From Pedobacter sp. SYSU D00535 (GTDB lineage Bacteria; Bacteroidota; Bacteroidia; Sphingobacteriales; Sphingobacteriaceae): a DNA stretch of 64,000 bases. Of this stretch, positions 7,523 to 16,538 are shown one piece after another. A model generated the notes under the pieces. The model saw nothing but the letters and a program-made list of their open reading frames with translations. It searched no databases and had not been told where the DNA came from. Where the stretch lies: the NCBI RefSeq assembly GCF_017355855.1, contig NZ_JAFEWD010000002.1, forward strand, positions 1 through 64,000, written 5' to 3'. Positions within the stretch are counted from its first letter, which is position 1. Each line of letters opens with the position of its first letter. The position numbers were made by a program, and so were the translations under genes.

Positions 7523-8869
7523 CTACAAGACCCGTTTTTTCATTTTATCCAGCGCTTTCGCGAAATGAGTAGCGCCCGGCTTCGCCAGTTTTACAGCTTT
7601 CAGCTGCGTTTGCTCGGCCTCATGGTAGAGCTCCAGACGGTACAGAATATGAGCCAGGGTATCGTAGTACTCGGGCTTTGGATCCAGTTTCAGCGACTGT
7701 TGGCTCCACAGCAGGGCTTTACTCAGTAAGGCTTTGTCTTTCGAGAACAAGTACACACGCCAGGCGGCATTGTTGAGTTCCAGGGGAGCACGAAGTATGC
7801 GATTGGCTTGGGCACGACGAGCAAAGAGCCGGTTGGTCTCTTCATCGTATAAAGCCGGTGTCTCGTTACGTTCTGCCCGCAGTTCCCGAAGGATCTCCGG
7901 AAACTCCGTCTTGTATTTTTTAGTAGAATCAGCGGAGACACCGGAAAAGTTGCGATCGATAAAGTAGGGGAGATGTCCCAGGAATCGGGCGGTGTCTTTC
8001 ACTGCCAGGTAGTACCTCAGCATCTGCTGGTCGTAGGCCACCTGGCCTTCTTTATAGTCGTTCTTCCGGATGTTTCGCTGGTACTGGGCGATCTTTTCGG
8101 CCAACAACTGGTTCTTTCGTTTGACGGCCTCCTCATGAGTATTGTAAATGATATTGCGGTTGATGATAGACCGTTCCCTAAGCGGAAAGCTAATCCAGGC
8201 ACTGTCGGCGATACTTCTATTGGAATAGATCAGGTTATACAAGGGGCTGGTGTATACGGGACCGGTATGAAGTAAAAAAGCGGAGACAGGGATCGTATTG
8301 ATACTTCTCAGAGGAAGCTGCCCGGCGTATTCTTCTGCCAGCCGATGATTAAGCTGGATGCCTAACCGCTGCCGTTCCCGGATGTATTCTTTCAGGAAAG
8401 TAGTGTCGCGCCTGCCCTCCTCGTGGCTCTTGTTGTACCACGAAAGGGTTTTGCTGCTGTTCAGTCGCCCGCTGGCTTTTTCGATCAGGCTCAGGATGCG
8501 TTCGCGGTTGTTGAAAGGAACAAAGAAACGATCGGCAATCTCGCCGTTTTTATCTACGAAGACCAGTCGCGGGCAGCACTCAAAAGGGAACCTGCTATTG
8601 AAGGCGATCCAGGCCGAATCTTTGGAGTCGGGTATAAAGTTGATGAAGCGCTGGTTCAGAACAACCGTTATGCTTTTGTCTTTTCGCAAATCGACGTAGC
8701 CTTCTGGAACTTTCGCCGTTGCGGAAGGGATGATCAGGACGCATAGCGGCTTATCTTGCTTTTCTGCTTCTGTAAGGGCCGATTTAAAACTTCCTTCATG
8801 GAGTTGAAGTTGCGCCTGTACGCCTGTAAAGATCAGGAGGCAGGTGATAAGGAGGAAAAGGTGTTTCAT
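7523..8869 (-). CDS. Secreted thioredoxin-fold protein with TPR-like C-terminus
   Basis: The 448-residue product has a signal peptide (MKHLFLLITCLLIFTGVQAQ). A thioredoxin-like domain follows (about 25-140): FKSALTEAEKQDKPLCVLII, and later CCPRLVFVDKNGEIADRF, the cis-Pro type loop. The usual CxxC is absent; only one Cys is left after KPL, so it is unlikely to be a disulfide reductase. The C-terminal 80 residues look like TPR helices (ALLWSQQSLKLDPKPEYYDTLAHILYRL). Probably a periplasmic protein of unknown role, transcribed alone. Confidence 0.75.
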   Translation of the reverse strand: MKHLFLLITCLLIFTGVQAQLQLHEGSFKSALTEAEKQDKPLCVLIIPSATAKVPEGYVDLRKDKSITVVLNQRFINFIPDSKDSAWIAFNSRFPFECCPRLVFVDKNGEIADRFFVPFNNRERILSLIEKASGRLNSSKTLSWYNKSHEEGRRDTTFLKEYIRERQRLGIQLNHRLAEEYAGQLPLRSINTIPVSAFLLHTGPVYTSPLYNLIYSNRSIADSAWISFPLRERSIINRNIIYNTHEEAVKRKNQLLAEKIAQYQRNIRKNDYKEGQVAYDQQMLRYYLAVKDTARFLGHLPYFIDRNFSGVSADSTKKYKTEFPEILRELRAERNETPALYDEETNRLFARRAQANRILRAPLELNNAAWRVYLFSKDKALLSKALLWSQQSLKLDPKPEYYDTLAHILYRLELYHEAEQTQLKAVKLAKPGATHFAKALDKMKKRVL

Positions 8870-9089
8870 GGGTGTTAAGGTTACACCGTAAACATAGGAA
8901 ATTTCGCACTGGAAAAAAATAGGATGGTGGTTGGTTCGGGGAGATATGAACGCAGGTGGAGAATGATGGTTGATGGCTAAGTAATAGCAAGAATTTAAGA
9001 CCAGTATCGGAATCTAGTCTTAGCGAGAAGTAAGACAAACAAAGTGCCTTCGTCCGCCCTGGTCATGAACCAAGGCAGAGGCCCTAACC

Positions 9090-9272
9090 CTAAGGCTCCA
9101 CAGGCAATACTGACCAATGCATTACTTCTGTCAGCGTATATCCATCGCATTCACGTATAAAAGAATTCTTCGGCGCATAGTAGTAGCCGATGGCTAGTCC
9201 TTGAATCTTATCAAATAATAACACATCCTTCATACATTCTGGCAACGCCTTGTCTAACTTGTTCCAACTCAT
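9090..9272 (-). CDS. DUF551-like small protein
   Basis: The start at 9272 gives MSWNKLDKALPECMKDVLLF. The central DVLLFDKIQGLAIGYYY and the ending EVMHWSVLPVEP align with the protein at 2435-2641 (DILLFDAKEGQSIGFFF… ITHWMPLPADP). The two are clearly paralogous, about 60-70 residues each. The upstream open frame to 9347 is not conserved in the partner. Function unknown. Confidence 0.6.
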   Translation of the reverse strand: MSWNKLDKALPECMKDVLLFDKIQGLAIGYYYAPKNSFIRECDGYTLTEVMHWSVLPVEP

Positions 9273-9641
9273 GGTACTTAAACGTTTGGGATTAGAAAAA
9301 GGTGCAGATAGATTAAGATATATTCGAGGTGCTGGAAGGGGAGGCATCGACTTCGAAAATCGATCCTTTGGTTTGTGCCCTTCCTATACACCACATTGTT
9401 GGATCATTTCCTGTCTCGGGTGGAGGCGAGCAGATAATAAGATCAGGACAGGCGATTTTTACAAACCTATGCGACTACTTTTTTGCAGCTCTAATAGCAA
9501 TACCTAGAGCAGGCCCGGGAACTATAGAGGCTTCCTGCAAATAAAAAAATAAATGTTGTAACATCTTAAATCTCACTTCGTAACAGTGCCTGAAAAACAA
9601 AAGAAAGGCGGATTTGCCAAAGCTTCGCCGGAATCTACTTT
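9273..9641. other. Intergenic stretch with no recognised gene
   Basis: About 370 bp between the divergent DUF551-like and MFS genes. Several short open frames overlap here on the plus strand, but none looks like a known protein or has a convincing start. An imperfect GGCG…CGCC pairing lies at about 9608-9631, just before the MFS start. Confidence 0.4.
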
Positions 9642-11147
9642 ATGAAATTTTTAACACCAACAGCACAGCTTTCAGCGGCACAGACACAAAGCGGACTTCG
9701 TTACATCGTTAAAGAAAGTCTGGCAGGGGAGATCATGGTTAACCTGACAGGTGGAACTTTCCTGGTTTCTATGGCCATATATATGGGGGCAAGTAATTTT
9801 CAGATCGGGTTGCTGGCTTCGCTGCCTATTTTCACTAACGTTTTCCAGTTATTATCTATCTGGTTGGTGCAGCGATACAATAACCGGAGGGCCATAGCGG
9901 TATTAACTTCGTTTGTAGCGAGGATCGCCCTGCTCGTGGTAGGTTGTCTTCCCTTACTCTTTGGAAAAAGTGTTGATGTGAATGTGATCATCGTGCTGCT
10001 TACGGTGCACTATTTGTTTGGCTCACTTGCCTCGGCCAGCTGGAATTCATGGATGAAGGATCTGGTGCCCGAGAAGATCCTGGGTCAGTATTTTTCGTAC
10101 CGTACCAAGCTGATGCAAATACTGAGCGTTTCGACGAGTCTGCTCGTTGCTTTTTTTATCGACTTCGTCGAGTCGCACTATCCGCAGAATTTGAATATAG
10201 CCTATTTCGTCATGTTCCTGCTAGGTGCGGGAGTCGGCATGGTGGGCGTCTATCTATTATCCAAAGCACCCGAACCGAAGGCTAAGCTGGAGAGGACACA
10301 GCTGTTTAAGTCGTTTCAGAAGCCTTTGAAGGATAAGAATTTTCGCAAACTGATTGCCTTCAATTCCTTTTGGAGTTTCGCCCTCGATCTGGCTATTCCT
10401 TTCTTCTCTGTTTACATGATGAAGACAATCGGTCTTTCTCTATCCTATGTGATGGCCTTTGTTATTCTGGGACAGCTGAGCAGCATCTTTTCAATCAAGA
10501 TGTGGGGCCGTTATACGGATCGTTACAGCAATAAGACCATCATACGGATTTGTGCTCCGGTATATATCGTCTGCATTATGGCGATGGCTTTTACAGGGCT
10601 TCCTTCGGGTAAATTATACAGCATTGTGCTGCTGGCAGTGATCAATGTCCTGAGCGGGATCTCTACGGCGGGGATCAACCTGGCCATCGGAAATATTGGT
10701 TTGAAGCTGGCGCCGAGAGAAGATGCAATGACTTATATCTCGGTAAAAAACATTATCGTTTCTTTCTGCGGTGCGGTAGCGCCGTTGGCGGGTGGACTGC
10801 TGGCCGATTTTTTCGCCCATCACGAGCTGCAGTGGAACATCGAATGGCAGGGCGCCGAAGGGCTTACGGTGATTCACCTCATCAGTTTGAAGGGCCTGAA
10901 TTTCTTCTTTATCATCGGTGGTCTGCTGGCCATGTTCTCCCTGCGTCTGCTACAGGACATCAAAGAAAAGGGCGAGGTGCAGAAAGAGCGGGTGGTAGGC
11001 TATATGCGACTGAAGGTTCGTTCAAGGATCAAGGATAATGCAGCCGTTCGCGGTATCAGCAATTATCGCCCCGGCGTACTCTCGCAGGGAGTCAGAAAGA
11101 TGCTGAAGCAACCCATTTTCGATAAGAACCAGGGGGCGGAGGCTTAG
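9642..11147 (+). CDS. MFS transporter
   Basis: The 501-residue product has about twelve transmembrane helices in two halves with a central basic loop near residues 210-235 (PEPKAKLERTQLF…). After TM2 it has a loop VQRYNNRRAIAV, the place of the MFS motif A. A long tail after the last helix (from about residue 440) is basic. It belongs to the inner-membrane major facilitator superfamily; the substrate cannot be predicted. It stands alone on the plus strand. Confidence 0.88.
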   Translation: MKFLTPTAQLSAAQTQSGLRYIVKESLAGEIMVNLTGGTFLVSMAIYMGASNFQIGLLASLPIFTNVFQLLSIWLVQRYNNRRAIAVLTSFVARIALLVVGCLPLLFGKSVDVNVIIVLLTVHYLFGSLASASWNSWMKDLVPEKILGQYFSYRTKLMQILSVSTSLLVAFFIDFVESHYPQNLNIAYFVMFLLGAGVGMVGVYLLSKAPEPKAKLERTQLFKSFQKPLKDKNFRKLIAFNSFWSFALDLAIPFFSVYMMKTIGLSLSYVMAFVILGQLSSIFSIKMWGRYTDRYSNKTIIRICAPVYIVCIMAMAFTGLPSGKLYSIVLLAVINVLSGISTAGINLAIGNIGLKLAPREDAMTYISVKNIIVSFCGAVAPLAGGLLADFFAHHELQWNIEWQGAEGLTVIHLISLKGLNFFFIIGGLLAMFSLRLLQDIKEKGEVQKERVVGYMRLKVRSRIKDNAAVRGISNYRPGVLSQGVRKMLKQPIFDKNQGAEA

Positions 11148-11407
11148 CTTCCCGGTTGCCGGATTTATGGATGCCGGCTTTCACATAGCGCCCGGCGGAT
11201 TGACAATAGCGCCGTGTGGCAGTGGCTTCTGCTGCCAGCCTCATAAACTCATTGCTAAGCCCGCCTGCCGTCATCCCCGGCGCCCGTGGGAAGTATTTGA
11301 AGGGGGACGATGGTCGAGAAAACACGAACCAGATGCGGGGTTTAAAAATTCTCACAACTTACAGCCTTTAATGTGTGTTAGATTCGAATAACCTTATATT
11401 CTGAACT

Positions 11408-12052
11408 ATGAAGCTCTCTCCCAAAGCTGAAAGCGTATATGCGCAGTTGAATCGTAATGCCACCAAATTGGGCGACTTACGAACCACCGCCAAAGACATC
11501 AAAAAGGACCATCAACTGGCTATGGAACTATGGTCCACCGGCGAGTACTTGCCCCGGCAACTAGCCATTTTAATTATGGATAAAAAGCTCTTGTCGCAGG
11601 AACTGATCGATAAATTCGATCAGGACATACAGTGTCACGGGGAGGAGGAGCGGCTTCAACTAATGGATTGGCTGCTGGCGAACCAACTTTCCAAAGACAA
11701 GAAAACCATAGGGCTCATGGAAACCTGGGAAAATAGCCCTTCTGTACTGCAGAGACGAACGTTCTGGTACTACCAGGCTCGTTTGAGGTGGGTAGGGCAA
11801 ACACCTCCTGCTAACAGTGAAGAACTGCTTGCTGCGATCGAAGAACGAATAGAAGGGGAGAAGCCGGAAGTGCAATGGGCGATGAATTTTACTGCCGCTC
11901 AAATTGGGATCTTTCAGCCCGAACTCCGAGCCAGATGTATTGCTCTTGGTAAGCGGACGGGTTTGTACCGGGATGAAATAGTACCCAGAGGATGTACACC
12001 CAATTATTTACCTGAATTAATATCTATACAAGTGACGAAGCTGAAGAAGTAG
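11408..12052 (+). CDS. AlkD-like DNA alkylation repair protein
   Basis: The 214-residue product is helical throughout and fits the HEAT-like DNA alkylation repair family: LGDLRTTAKDIKKDHQLAMELWSTG, then RRTFWYYQARLRWVG and the C-terminal TPNYLPELISIQV. AlkD proteins remove alkylated purines using an Asp on the concave surface; I cannot place that Asp with certainty, so it may be a non-glycosylase paralogue. The gene is monocistronic; a broken mscS-like gene follows. Confidence 0.75.
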   Translation: MKLSPKAESVYAQLNRNATKLGDLRTTAKDIKKDHQLAMELWSTGEYLPRQLAILIMDKKLLSQELIDKFDQDIQCHGEEERLQLMDWLLANQLSKDKKTIGLMETWENSPSVLQRRTFWYYQARLRWVGQTPPANSEELLAAIEERIEGEKPEVQWAMNFTAAQIGIFQPELRARCIALGKRTGLYRDEIVPRGCTPNYLPELISIQVTKLKK

Positions 12053-12270
12053 GGCATCTTCTGGTCGTAGTGTCTCTCCACGGTCATTTTCCAATTCACC
12101 GGGCTCGTTAGAATCGTTCTCTACTATTTGTTCCCTTTCGGGTTCTATCGACTTGATTCGTATCAAGCGAACCCGAAGTAGGGAGGAATAGTTCTCTTAT
12201 GAGCTGTACTCAAACGGCACCTCATTAGAAAACATAAACCCTAATTTGCTTTCCTTTATTAATTCAAGCT

Positions 12271-12598
12271 ATGGACATTAATAAGGCCTATGAATTAATA
12301 AACGCCAAGCTTAACCTTTGGCTACGCGAGTTTATCCGTCTGCTGCCCAATCTTGCAATAGCTGCACTGGTATTGGTTTTGAGGATATCTTGCACGACTG
12401 GCGAAAAAACTGGCCTCCGTGCTCTTCCGGCGGATTACTCATCATCAGGTCCTTAACTCTCTTTTTGCAAATTTTATTCATGTATTGGGAATCGTTATTT
12501 TTGAATTACATGATGCTCGAGAGGTGCCAGGTGGCGGCAAGCTGGTTCTCGAAAGTTTCTCTACATTAACTTTGTTTCAAGTGATAATGAGTGCTTAA
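12271..12598 (+). pseudogene. Frameshifted, truncated MscS-like channel gene
   Basis: The first part reads MDINKAYELINAKLNLWLRE… NLAIAALVLVL, an MscS-type first transmembrane region. Near 12380 the frame shifts by one base. The next frame continues GYLARLAKKLASVLFRR ITHHQVLNSLFANFIH VLGIVIF, again like small mechanosensitive channels. After about 12488 similarity fades and the frame ends at 12596-12598. The pore helix and beta domain are missing, so the gene is dead by a frameshift plus a large deletion. Confidence 0.7.
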
Positions 12599-12656
12599 CC
12601 GCAAAACCTTACAATATTAGCGCTGAACTTGAAAAAACTTAAAGTCAAATTTCACA

Positions 12657-13103
12657 ATGAAAGGTTTCAAACTGATAGGACTAAAATTAAAAGGCAAAAC
12701 AAAGAACGAACACGGACAATCAGGAAAAGACTGTGGCGAATTGTGGCAGTATTTCGAAGCAAACAAGATTGCAGAACTAATACCGAATAAAACTTCGGGT
12801 GCAATTTATGCTGTTTACTATGACTATGAAAATGACGAGAACGGGCTTTTTTCGTATTTCATTGGCTGTAAAGTGGAAGAAAACACGGAAAAACCCGAAA
12901 ATCTCGATGAACTAGTAATTCCCGAGCAGAGCTACCAGAAAGAAACTGCAAAAGGTCAGATGACTGCTTGTATAACAGAGGCCTGGAAACGGATTTGGAA
13001 TTCGCCAACAAACCGAAAATTTGGGTTTGACTTTGAAGTGTATGACGAAAGAAGTCAGAATTGGAAGGATGCAGAAGTCGATATTTTCATCTCGGTAAAG
13101 TAA
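12657..13103 (+). CDS. GyrI-like effector-binding domain protein
   Basis: The 148-residue product is a stand-alone GyrI-like/AraC effector-binding domain: LIGLKLKGKTKN at the start, GAIYAVYYDYENDENGLFSYFIGCKV in the middle, and FDFEVYDERSQNWKDAEVDIFISV at the end. Such domains bind small hydrophobic ligands or, in GyrI itself, DNA gyrase. It has no DNA-binding part. The AraC regulator encoded opposite at 13363-14289 carries a related domain, so the two may respond to similar ligands; that is inference. Confidence 0.8.
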   Translation: MKGFKLIGLKLKGKTKNEHGQSGKDCGELWQYFEANKIAELIPNKTSGAIYAVYYDYENDENGLFSYFIGCKVEENTEKPENLDELVIPEQSYQKETAKGQMTACITEAWKRIWNSPTNRKFGFDFEVYDERSQNWKDAEVDIFISVK

Positions 13104-13178
13104 ACACCTGCTGCTGGTCAAACCTCTCGCTACGATTATTTTCGTTGCGGCTCGAGTTGTTTAGTATTACCTATGATC

Positions 13179-13253
13179 CTTGCCTTTCCGACGAAGAAGG
13201 AGGAATCTTTCCTACTAATACTAGTCGATCTCTCCTGCTTCGAGATGACAAAG
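13179..13253. repeat. CGACGAAGGAGGAATCT palindromic repeat, copy B
   Basis: The stretch begins with a TTTCCGACGAAGAAGGAGG variant and ends with GATCTCTCCTGCTTCGAGATGACAAAG, its imperfect inverted partner. It matches copies at 14491-14563 and 16539-16609 and a half copy at 16441-16472. Length about 75 bp, no gene. Confidence 0.75.
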
Positions 13254-13294
13254 AAAGCGGTGACAAATGAAGACTAGTCTTATTGATCAAAGTG

Positions 13295-13334
13295 AAAAAA
13301 GCTCAGGATTCGGCTTTGTCCGTAATCCTGAGCT
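13295..13334 (-). terminator. Terminator of the AraC/GyrI regulator gene
   Basis: On the minus strand AGCTCAGGATT pairs with AATCCTGAGCT around a short loop and is followed by TTTTTT. It lies about 30 bp beyond the stop codon of the gene at 13363-14289. Confidence 0.85.
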
Positions 13335-13362
13335 CCCGACCTGTCAGCTGCGGGTCCTGCAA

Positions 13363-14289
13363 TTATCTCCTTACTGCTGCCTGAATAGACACCCACATCT
13401 CAAATACGAACAATCCCCTCGGATGCGTTTTGGGAGTGTCCAGGTGATTTAGGAATACCCCGCGGCTGTCTGGCTGGTAGCCACTCTCCGGCAGCCATTC
13501 CTTATACAAATAATCCCAGGCCTGGAAGCACTCAGCCATCGTCCCTTCTTTGTGCAGGACAACGTATTTGCCTCCCGGTATTAGTGTCTTCCCGATGGGG
13601 CCTTCAGCACGGGTCTGCCCCGGCACTGTCAAACAGACATCTGCCTGCACCCGTCCATCTTCATCGGGCATACTCCGATAAACCGTCAGAGCCTTCGTCT
13701 CTGGGAAATTGATAAGCTCTTTGGGTTTCGCCCAGGTGAATAAGGTTTCGAACATCGTTTCGAATCCTGCCGCATCATGTACGTGTATAGATAGATTTCT
13801 AAGATATACCACGTGCTGATCGCGTAGTTCTTTCACCTGGCAGTTGAAAAGATTTTTTTGTTCCATATCACTTGATTTTGGTAATACGGAACGAAAGTAT
13901 TTGTCCTCCGCCTGCTGATGGTGTCCAATCTTGCTATATTTATTTAAATACATCATTCGCCAGTCGGAGGGACTCATCTGCGTACTTTTTTTAAAGCTTT
14001 TGCTGAACGAGGAGGTACTTGAAAAGCCAAGGTCGTAGGCAATTCTATTTATAAAGACCTCCCGGGGGAAGATCAACTGATAGCGGGCCCGCCCCAAACG
14101 CAGGCGCTGGTTGTACTCTCCCGGCGAACATCCGAGAAGGGTTTTAAATACCCGTGAAAAATGAAACTTTGAGAGTTGAGCTACTTCTGACAATTCCTCC
14201 AGTGACACCTGTCTGTCCAAATGAAGCCTCATAAAGTCGATCGCTGCATTGACCCTTTTTTGATACTCTATAAGCGACTGCTCCTTCAT
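13363..14289 (-). CDS. AraC-family regulator with GyrI-like effector domain
   Basis: The 308-residue product has an N-terminal AraC HTH pair (about 10-110): LSEVAQLSKFHFSRVFKTLLG and INRIAYDLGFSSTSSFSKSFKK. A linker of about 40 residues leads to a C-terminal GyrI-like domain (about 150-300) with VVYLRNLSIHVHDAAGFE and GGKYVVLHKEGT. This is the Rob/SoxS-effector architecture, in which the C-terminal domain senses small molecules. A terminator follows; the gene is transcribed alone. The plus-strand neighbour at 12657 encodes a related free domain. Confidence 0.88.
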   Translation of the reverse strand: MKEQSLIEYQKRVNAAIDFMRLHLDRQVSLEELSEVAQLSKFHFSRVFKTLLGCSPGEYNQRLRLGRARYQLIFPREVFINRIAYDLGFSSTSSFSKSFKKSTQMSPSDWRMMYLNKYSKIGHHQQAEDKYFRSVLPKSSDMEQKNLFNCQVKELRDQHVVYLRNLSIHVHDAAGFETMFETLFTWAKPKELINFPETKALTVYRSMPDEDGRVQADVCLTVPGQTRAEGPIGKTLIPGGKYVVLHKEGTMAECFQAWDYLYKEWLPESGYQPDSRGVFLNHLDTPKTHPRGLFVFEMWVSIQAAVRR

Positions 14290-14666
14290 TATTTGTTAAA
14301 TGACGAGCAAAACTAGGATCTTTGAGATGCTGGTCAAGTGTTTTTTTATCCCCTCATCCCTAACGTTTCTTCAATGGGAGAAGGGGAGCAAGCACTGCAT
14401 GATTGGAAAAGCTATGCTTGGTATTCTTGTAGTAGTGGCTGTTATAGTCATTGTTGGCTTCTGGTTGAGTTGTTGGTATTGCTTACCTTCCTTGTCATTC
14501 CGACGAAGGAGGAATCTATTTCACCTATTGCTAGTAGATCTCTCCTACGTCGAGATGACAAAGTAAGTGCTGGCTAATCTTCATCGGTTCGAACTCCTCG
14601 GCCATATTTAAAAGAAGGCCAGTCTTAAATTTTTAAAGAAAAACGGGAGGAATAGCACGCTGCTCA
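14290..14666. other. Intergenic stretch carrying repeat copy A
   Basis: Apart from the palindromic repeat at 14491-14563, a second short palindrome-like segment (CCCCTCATCCCTAAC… paired loosely with …GGGAGAAGGGG) lies at about 14351-14387. I see no gene. Confidence 0.45.
14491..14563. repeat. CGACGAAGGAGGAATCT palindromic repeat, copy A
   Basis: CTTGTCATTCCGACGAAGGA at the left end is the imperfect reverse complement of the right end AGATCTCTCC…GAGATGACAAAG, with about 20 bp between. This is the best preserved of the copies in the window. Confidence 0.8.
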
Positions 14667-15791
14667 TCATGCGCCGCGGGAGCGAATAAATTCTGCTACC
14701 CCGTTATTCACCTCCTCGTGTCGCTCCATCAATCCCATGTGTCCGGCCGGTTTTAGAATTATCAATTCGCTACCAGGGATCCTGCCATTCATTTGTTCAC
14801 TTGCTTCCGCTTTAGTTAAGCGATCAGAGCTGGCCGCAAAGATCATCACAGGGATATTGATCTCACTTAGTACAGGAGTAGCATCATAATTGAACATACC
14901 TAACACTCCTCTGGCCGTTACAGCAGGCGGCGCCATTGCCGATAGAAGGCTGGCAAAGTCAAGTTGAGATGGCGATTGAGTTCCTGCAAAGGTTAAGAAT
15001 CGCGTCATTAGAAGCATGTTACCGTTGGCATAACTCATCCATCTGCTCAGCCAAACGAGTGGGGAGAACACAATCATTAACCAACAGATTGGTTTGAGAA
15101 CCGGGTTTTGAATGGCGGCTAAAAGGCCGCTTAAAATAGCCGTTTTAGTAGGGTTGGTATAGGTAGTGTGTTGCAGAACCAGTCCTTTTATGCCGTTTAA
15201 CTTTTGCCTGAACACCTTGCAGAAAGTTAAAATCGTCATTCCCCCAATACTGTGACCCCATAAAACAGGGTTTACTGGTTTCGTTTTTTCCAGCACATCA
15301 TTTAATACCGACGCAAAATTCTCCAAAGAGAAATCCTTATTATCAGGCCTCCGCGATTTCCCCAAGCCGGGCAGATCAATCAAAATCAGATGGTAATCCT
15401 TTTCGAAGTATTTTTTTTGATAATACCATTGCATGCTGTTCGAATTCCAGCCATGAACAAATACAATAGCCTGTCGGCCCTTTATACCATAATGTTCTAT
15501 ATTAATGAGGGAACCATCAGCGCGTCTAAGTTCCTCTTGTTCCCGGCTCTTTTCCGGTCGTGGATCATCCTCATTCTGTCTCTTTTTGCTAAACAGGGCT
15601 TTAATGATGCTTTTGCCACCAAGAAAGATATAGATCAAAAGTGCAACTGCTCCAATCAGGCACTTGCGGGCGTATTCGTCATCCAATGTGTCGCGATTCA
15701 AGTACCACTCCCGCCAGAGGAAAATGTCCACTCCGAGGAAGACCAGAGACAATAAATCGGCAGCTAATAATCCTAGCAATAGTAAAGGCAT
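14667..15791 (-). CDS. Membrane-anchored alpha/beta hydrolase
   Basis: The 374-residue product starts with two hydrophobic helices (about 1-25 and 44-62) and a charged linker rich in Lys and Glu (70-90). The alpha/beta hydrolase domain follows: VFVHGWNSNS oxyanion region, GHSIGG with nucleophile Ser181, an Asp in AASSDRLTKA and the His in KPAGHMGLMERH. A helical cap lies at about 205-270. Likely an inner-membrane esterase or lipase facing the cytoplasm; substrate unknown. A separate terminator upstream (15836-15861) shows it is not read through from the SPW gene. Confidence 0.85.
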   Translation of the reverse strand: MPLLLLGLLAADLLSLVFLGVDIFLWREWYLNRDTLDDEYARKCLIGAVALLIYIFLGGKSIIKALFSKKRQNEDDPRPEKSREQEELRRADGSLINIEHYGIKGRQAIVFVHGWNSNSMQWYYQKKYFEKDYHLILIDLPGLGKSRRPDNKDFSLENFASVLNDVLEKTKPVNPVLWGHSIGGMTILTFCKVFRQKLNGIKGLVLQHTTYTNPTKTAILSGLLAAIQNPVLKPICWLMIVFSPLVWLSRWMSYANGNMLLMTRFLTFAGTQSPSQLDFASLLSAMAPPAVTARGVLGMFNYDATPVLSEINIPVMIFAASSDRLTKAEASEQMNGRIPGSELIILKPAGHMGLMERHEEVNNGVAEFIRSRGA

Positions 15792-15835
15792 AGTAAGATG
15801 TTGAGGTTATTTAACGTTTTGTTGCTTTCAAAAAC

Positions 15836-15861
15836 AAAAAGCCTCCGGCAGGAAGCTTTTT
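15836..15861 (-). terminator. Terminator of the SPW-repeat gene
   Basis: AAAAAGCCTCC pairs with GGAAGCTTTTT around a GGCA loop with one G-T type mismatch. The T/A tracts flank both sides, so it could act in either direction. It lies 14 bp past the stop of the gene at 15875-16267. Confidence 0.7.
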
Positions 15862-15874
15862 GTCATTTAAATCA

Positions 15875-16267
15875 CTAGTGGGAAGTGCTTATTCCTCTGT
15901 CTATATGATGGGTATGGGAGTGTTCCGATTGAGTAACGGTGAACAATCCTGCACCAATTTCCAGAATCCCCATAATCAGGTGAGGCAGATACACTTGTTC
16001 GTCAAAGTTGAGTAACCATGGAGATGCTGCGAGGAAGATACCGGCAATGACGTCCATGGTTAAGTGTCCCGACATAGGAAGGACCTTTTTTCCACCGCCC
16101 TCGTAATCTGTGATGAAAGACATCACAAGAATTAATACACCTACAATGACTGCCGACCACTTAGCCGCTTCAACATCTGCAAACCCTAAAATCCAGGGAG
16201 CTGCAATTAGTATGATCCCCGCCATATAATCTAATACTGCGTGGAACTTTCTGCTTATGAATCTCAT
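15875..16267 (-). CDS. SPW-repeat membrane protein
   Basis: The 130-residue product has four transmembrane helices in two similar halves. Each half carries the short signature of the SPW family: AAPWILGF near residue 22 and AASPWLLNF near residue 80. The C-terminal tail is His-rich (HSHTHHIDRG). The function of the family is unknown; membership is clear from the paired motif. It stands alone with its own terminator. Confidence 0.88.
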   Translation of the reverse strand: MRFISRKFHAVLDYMAGIILIAAPWILGFADVEAAKWSAVIVGVLILVMSFITDYEGGGKKVLPMSGHLTMDVIAGIFLAASPWLLNFDEQVYLPHLIMGILEIGAGLFTVTQSEHSHTHHIDRGISTSH

Positions 16268-16440
16268 AGATAAAAAAATTTAATTTCCACCTATGTAGAC
16301 AATAGGCATGCCAGTTATGGAACGTGTAGAAATAAGAGTGAGAATGAGTAGGATTTGTATGAAAAGTCAATGGGGATTTACCTGTATCTATCGCCTTGGT
16401 ACCTGTTTCCACAAATCAATTTGATGGTTTCATCGTCTGC

Positions 16441-16472
16441 TTAGATCTCTCCTGTATCGAGATGAAAAAGTA
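16441..16472. repeat. Half copy of the palindromic repeat (copy D)
   Basis: The right half TTAGATCTCTCC…TCGAGATGAAAAAG is preserved; the left half is not recognisable. Only about 65 bp separate it from copy C. Confidence 0.55.
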
Positions 16473-16538
16473 GGGGGAGGTAGACGAAGATGTGTCTTAT
16501 TCGTACTGGGTCTAGAATCGGTATTGCGCACTTTCCTA

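Noticed and set aside
9273-9641. Several overlapping short frames before the MFS gene
   Set aside because: They overlap each other, lack starts with context and show no similarity pattern I recognise.
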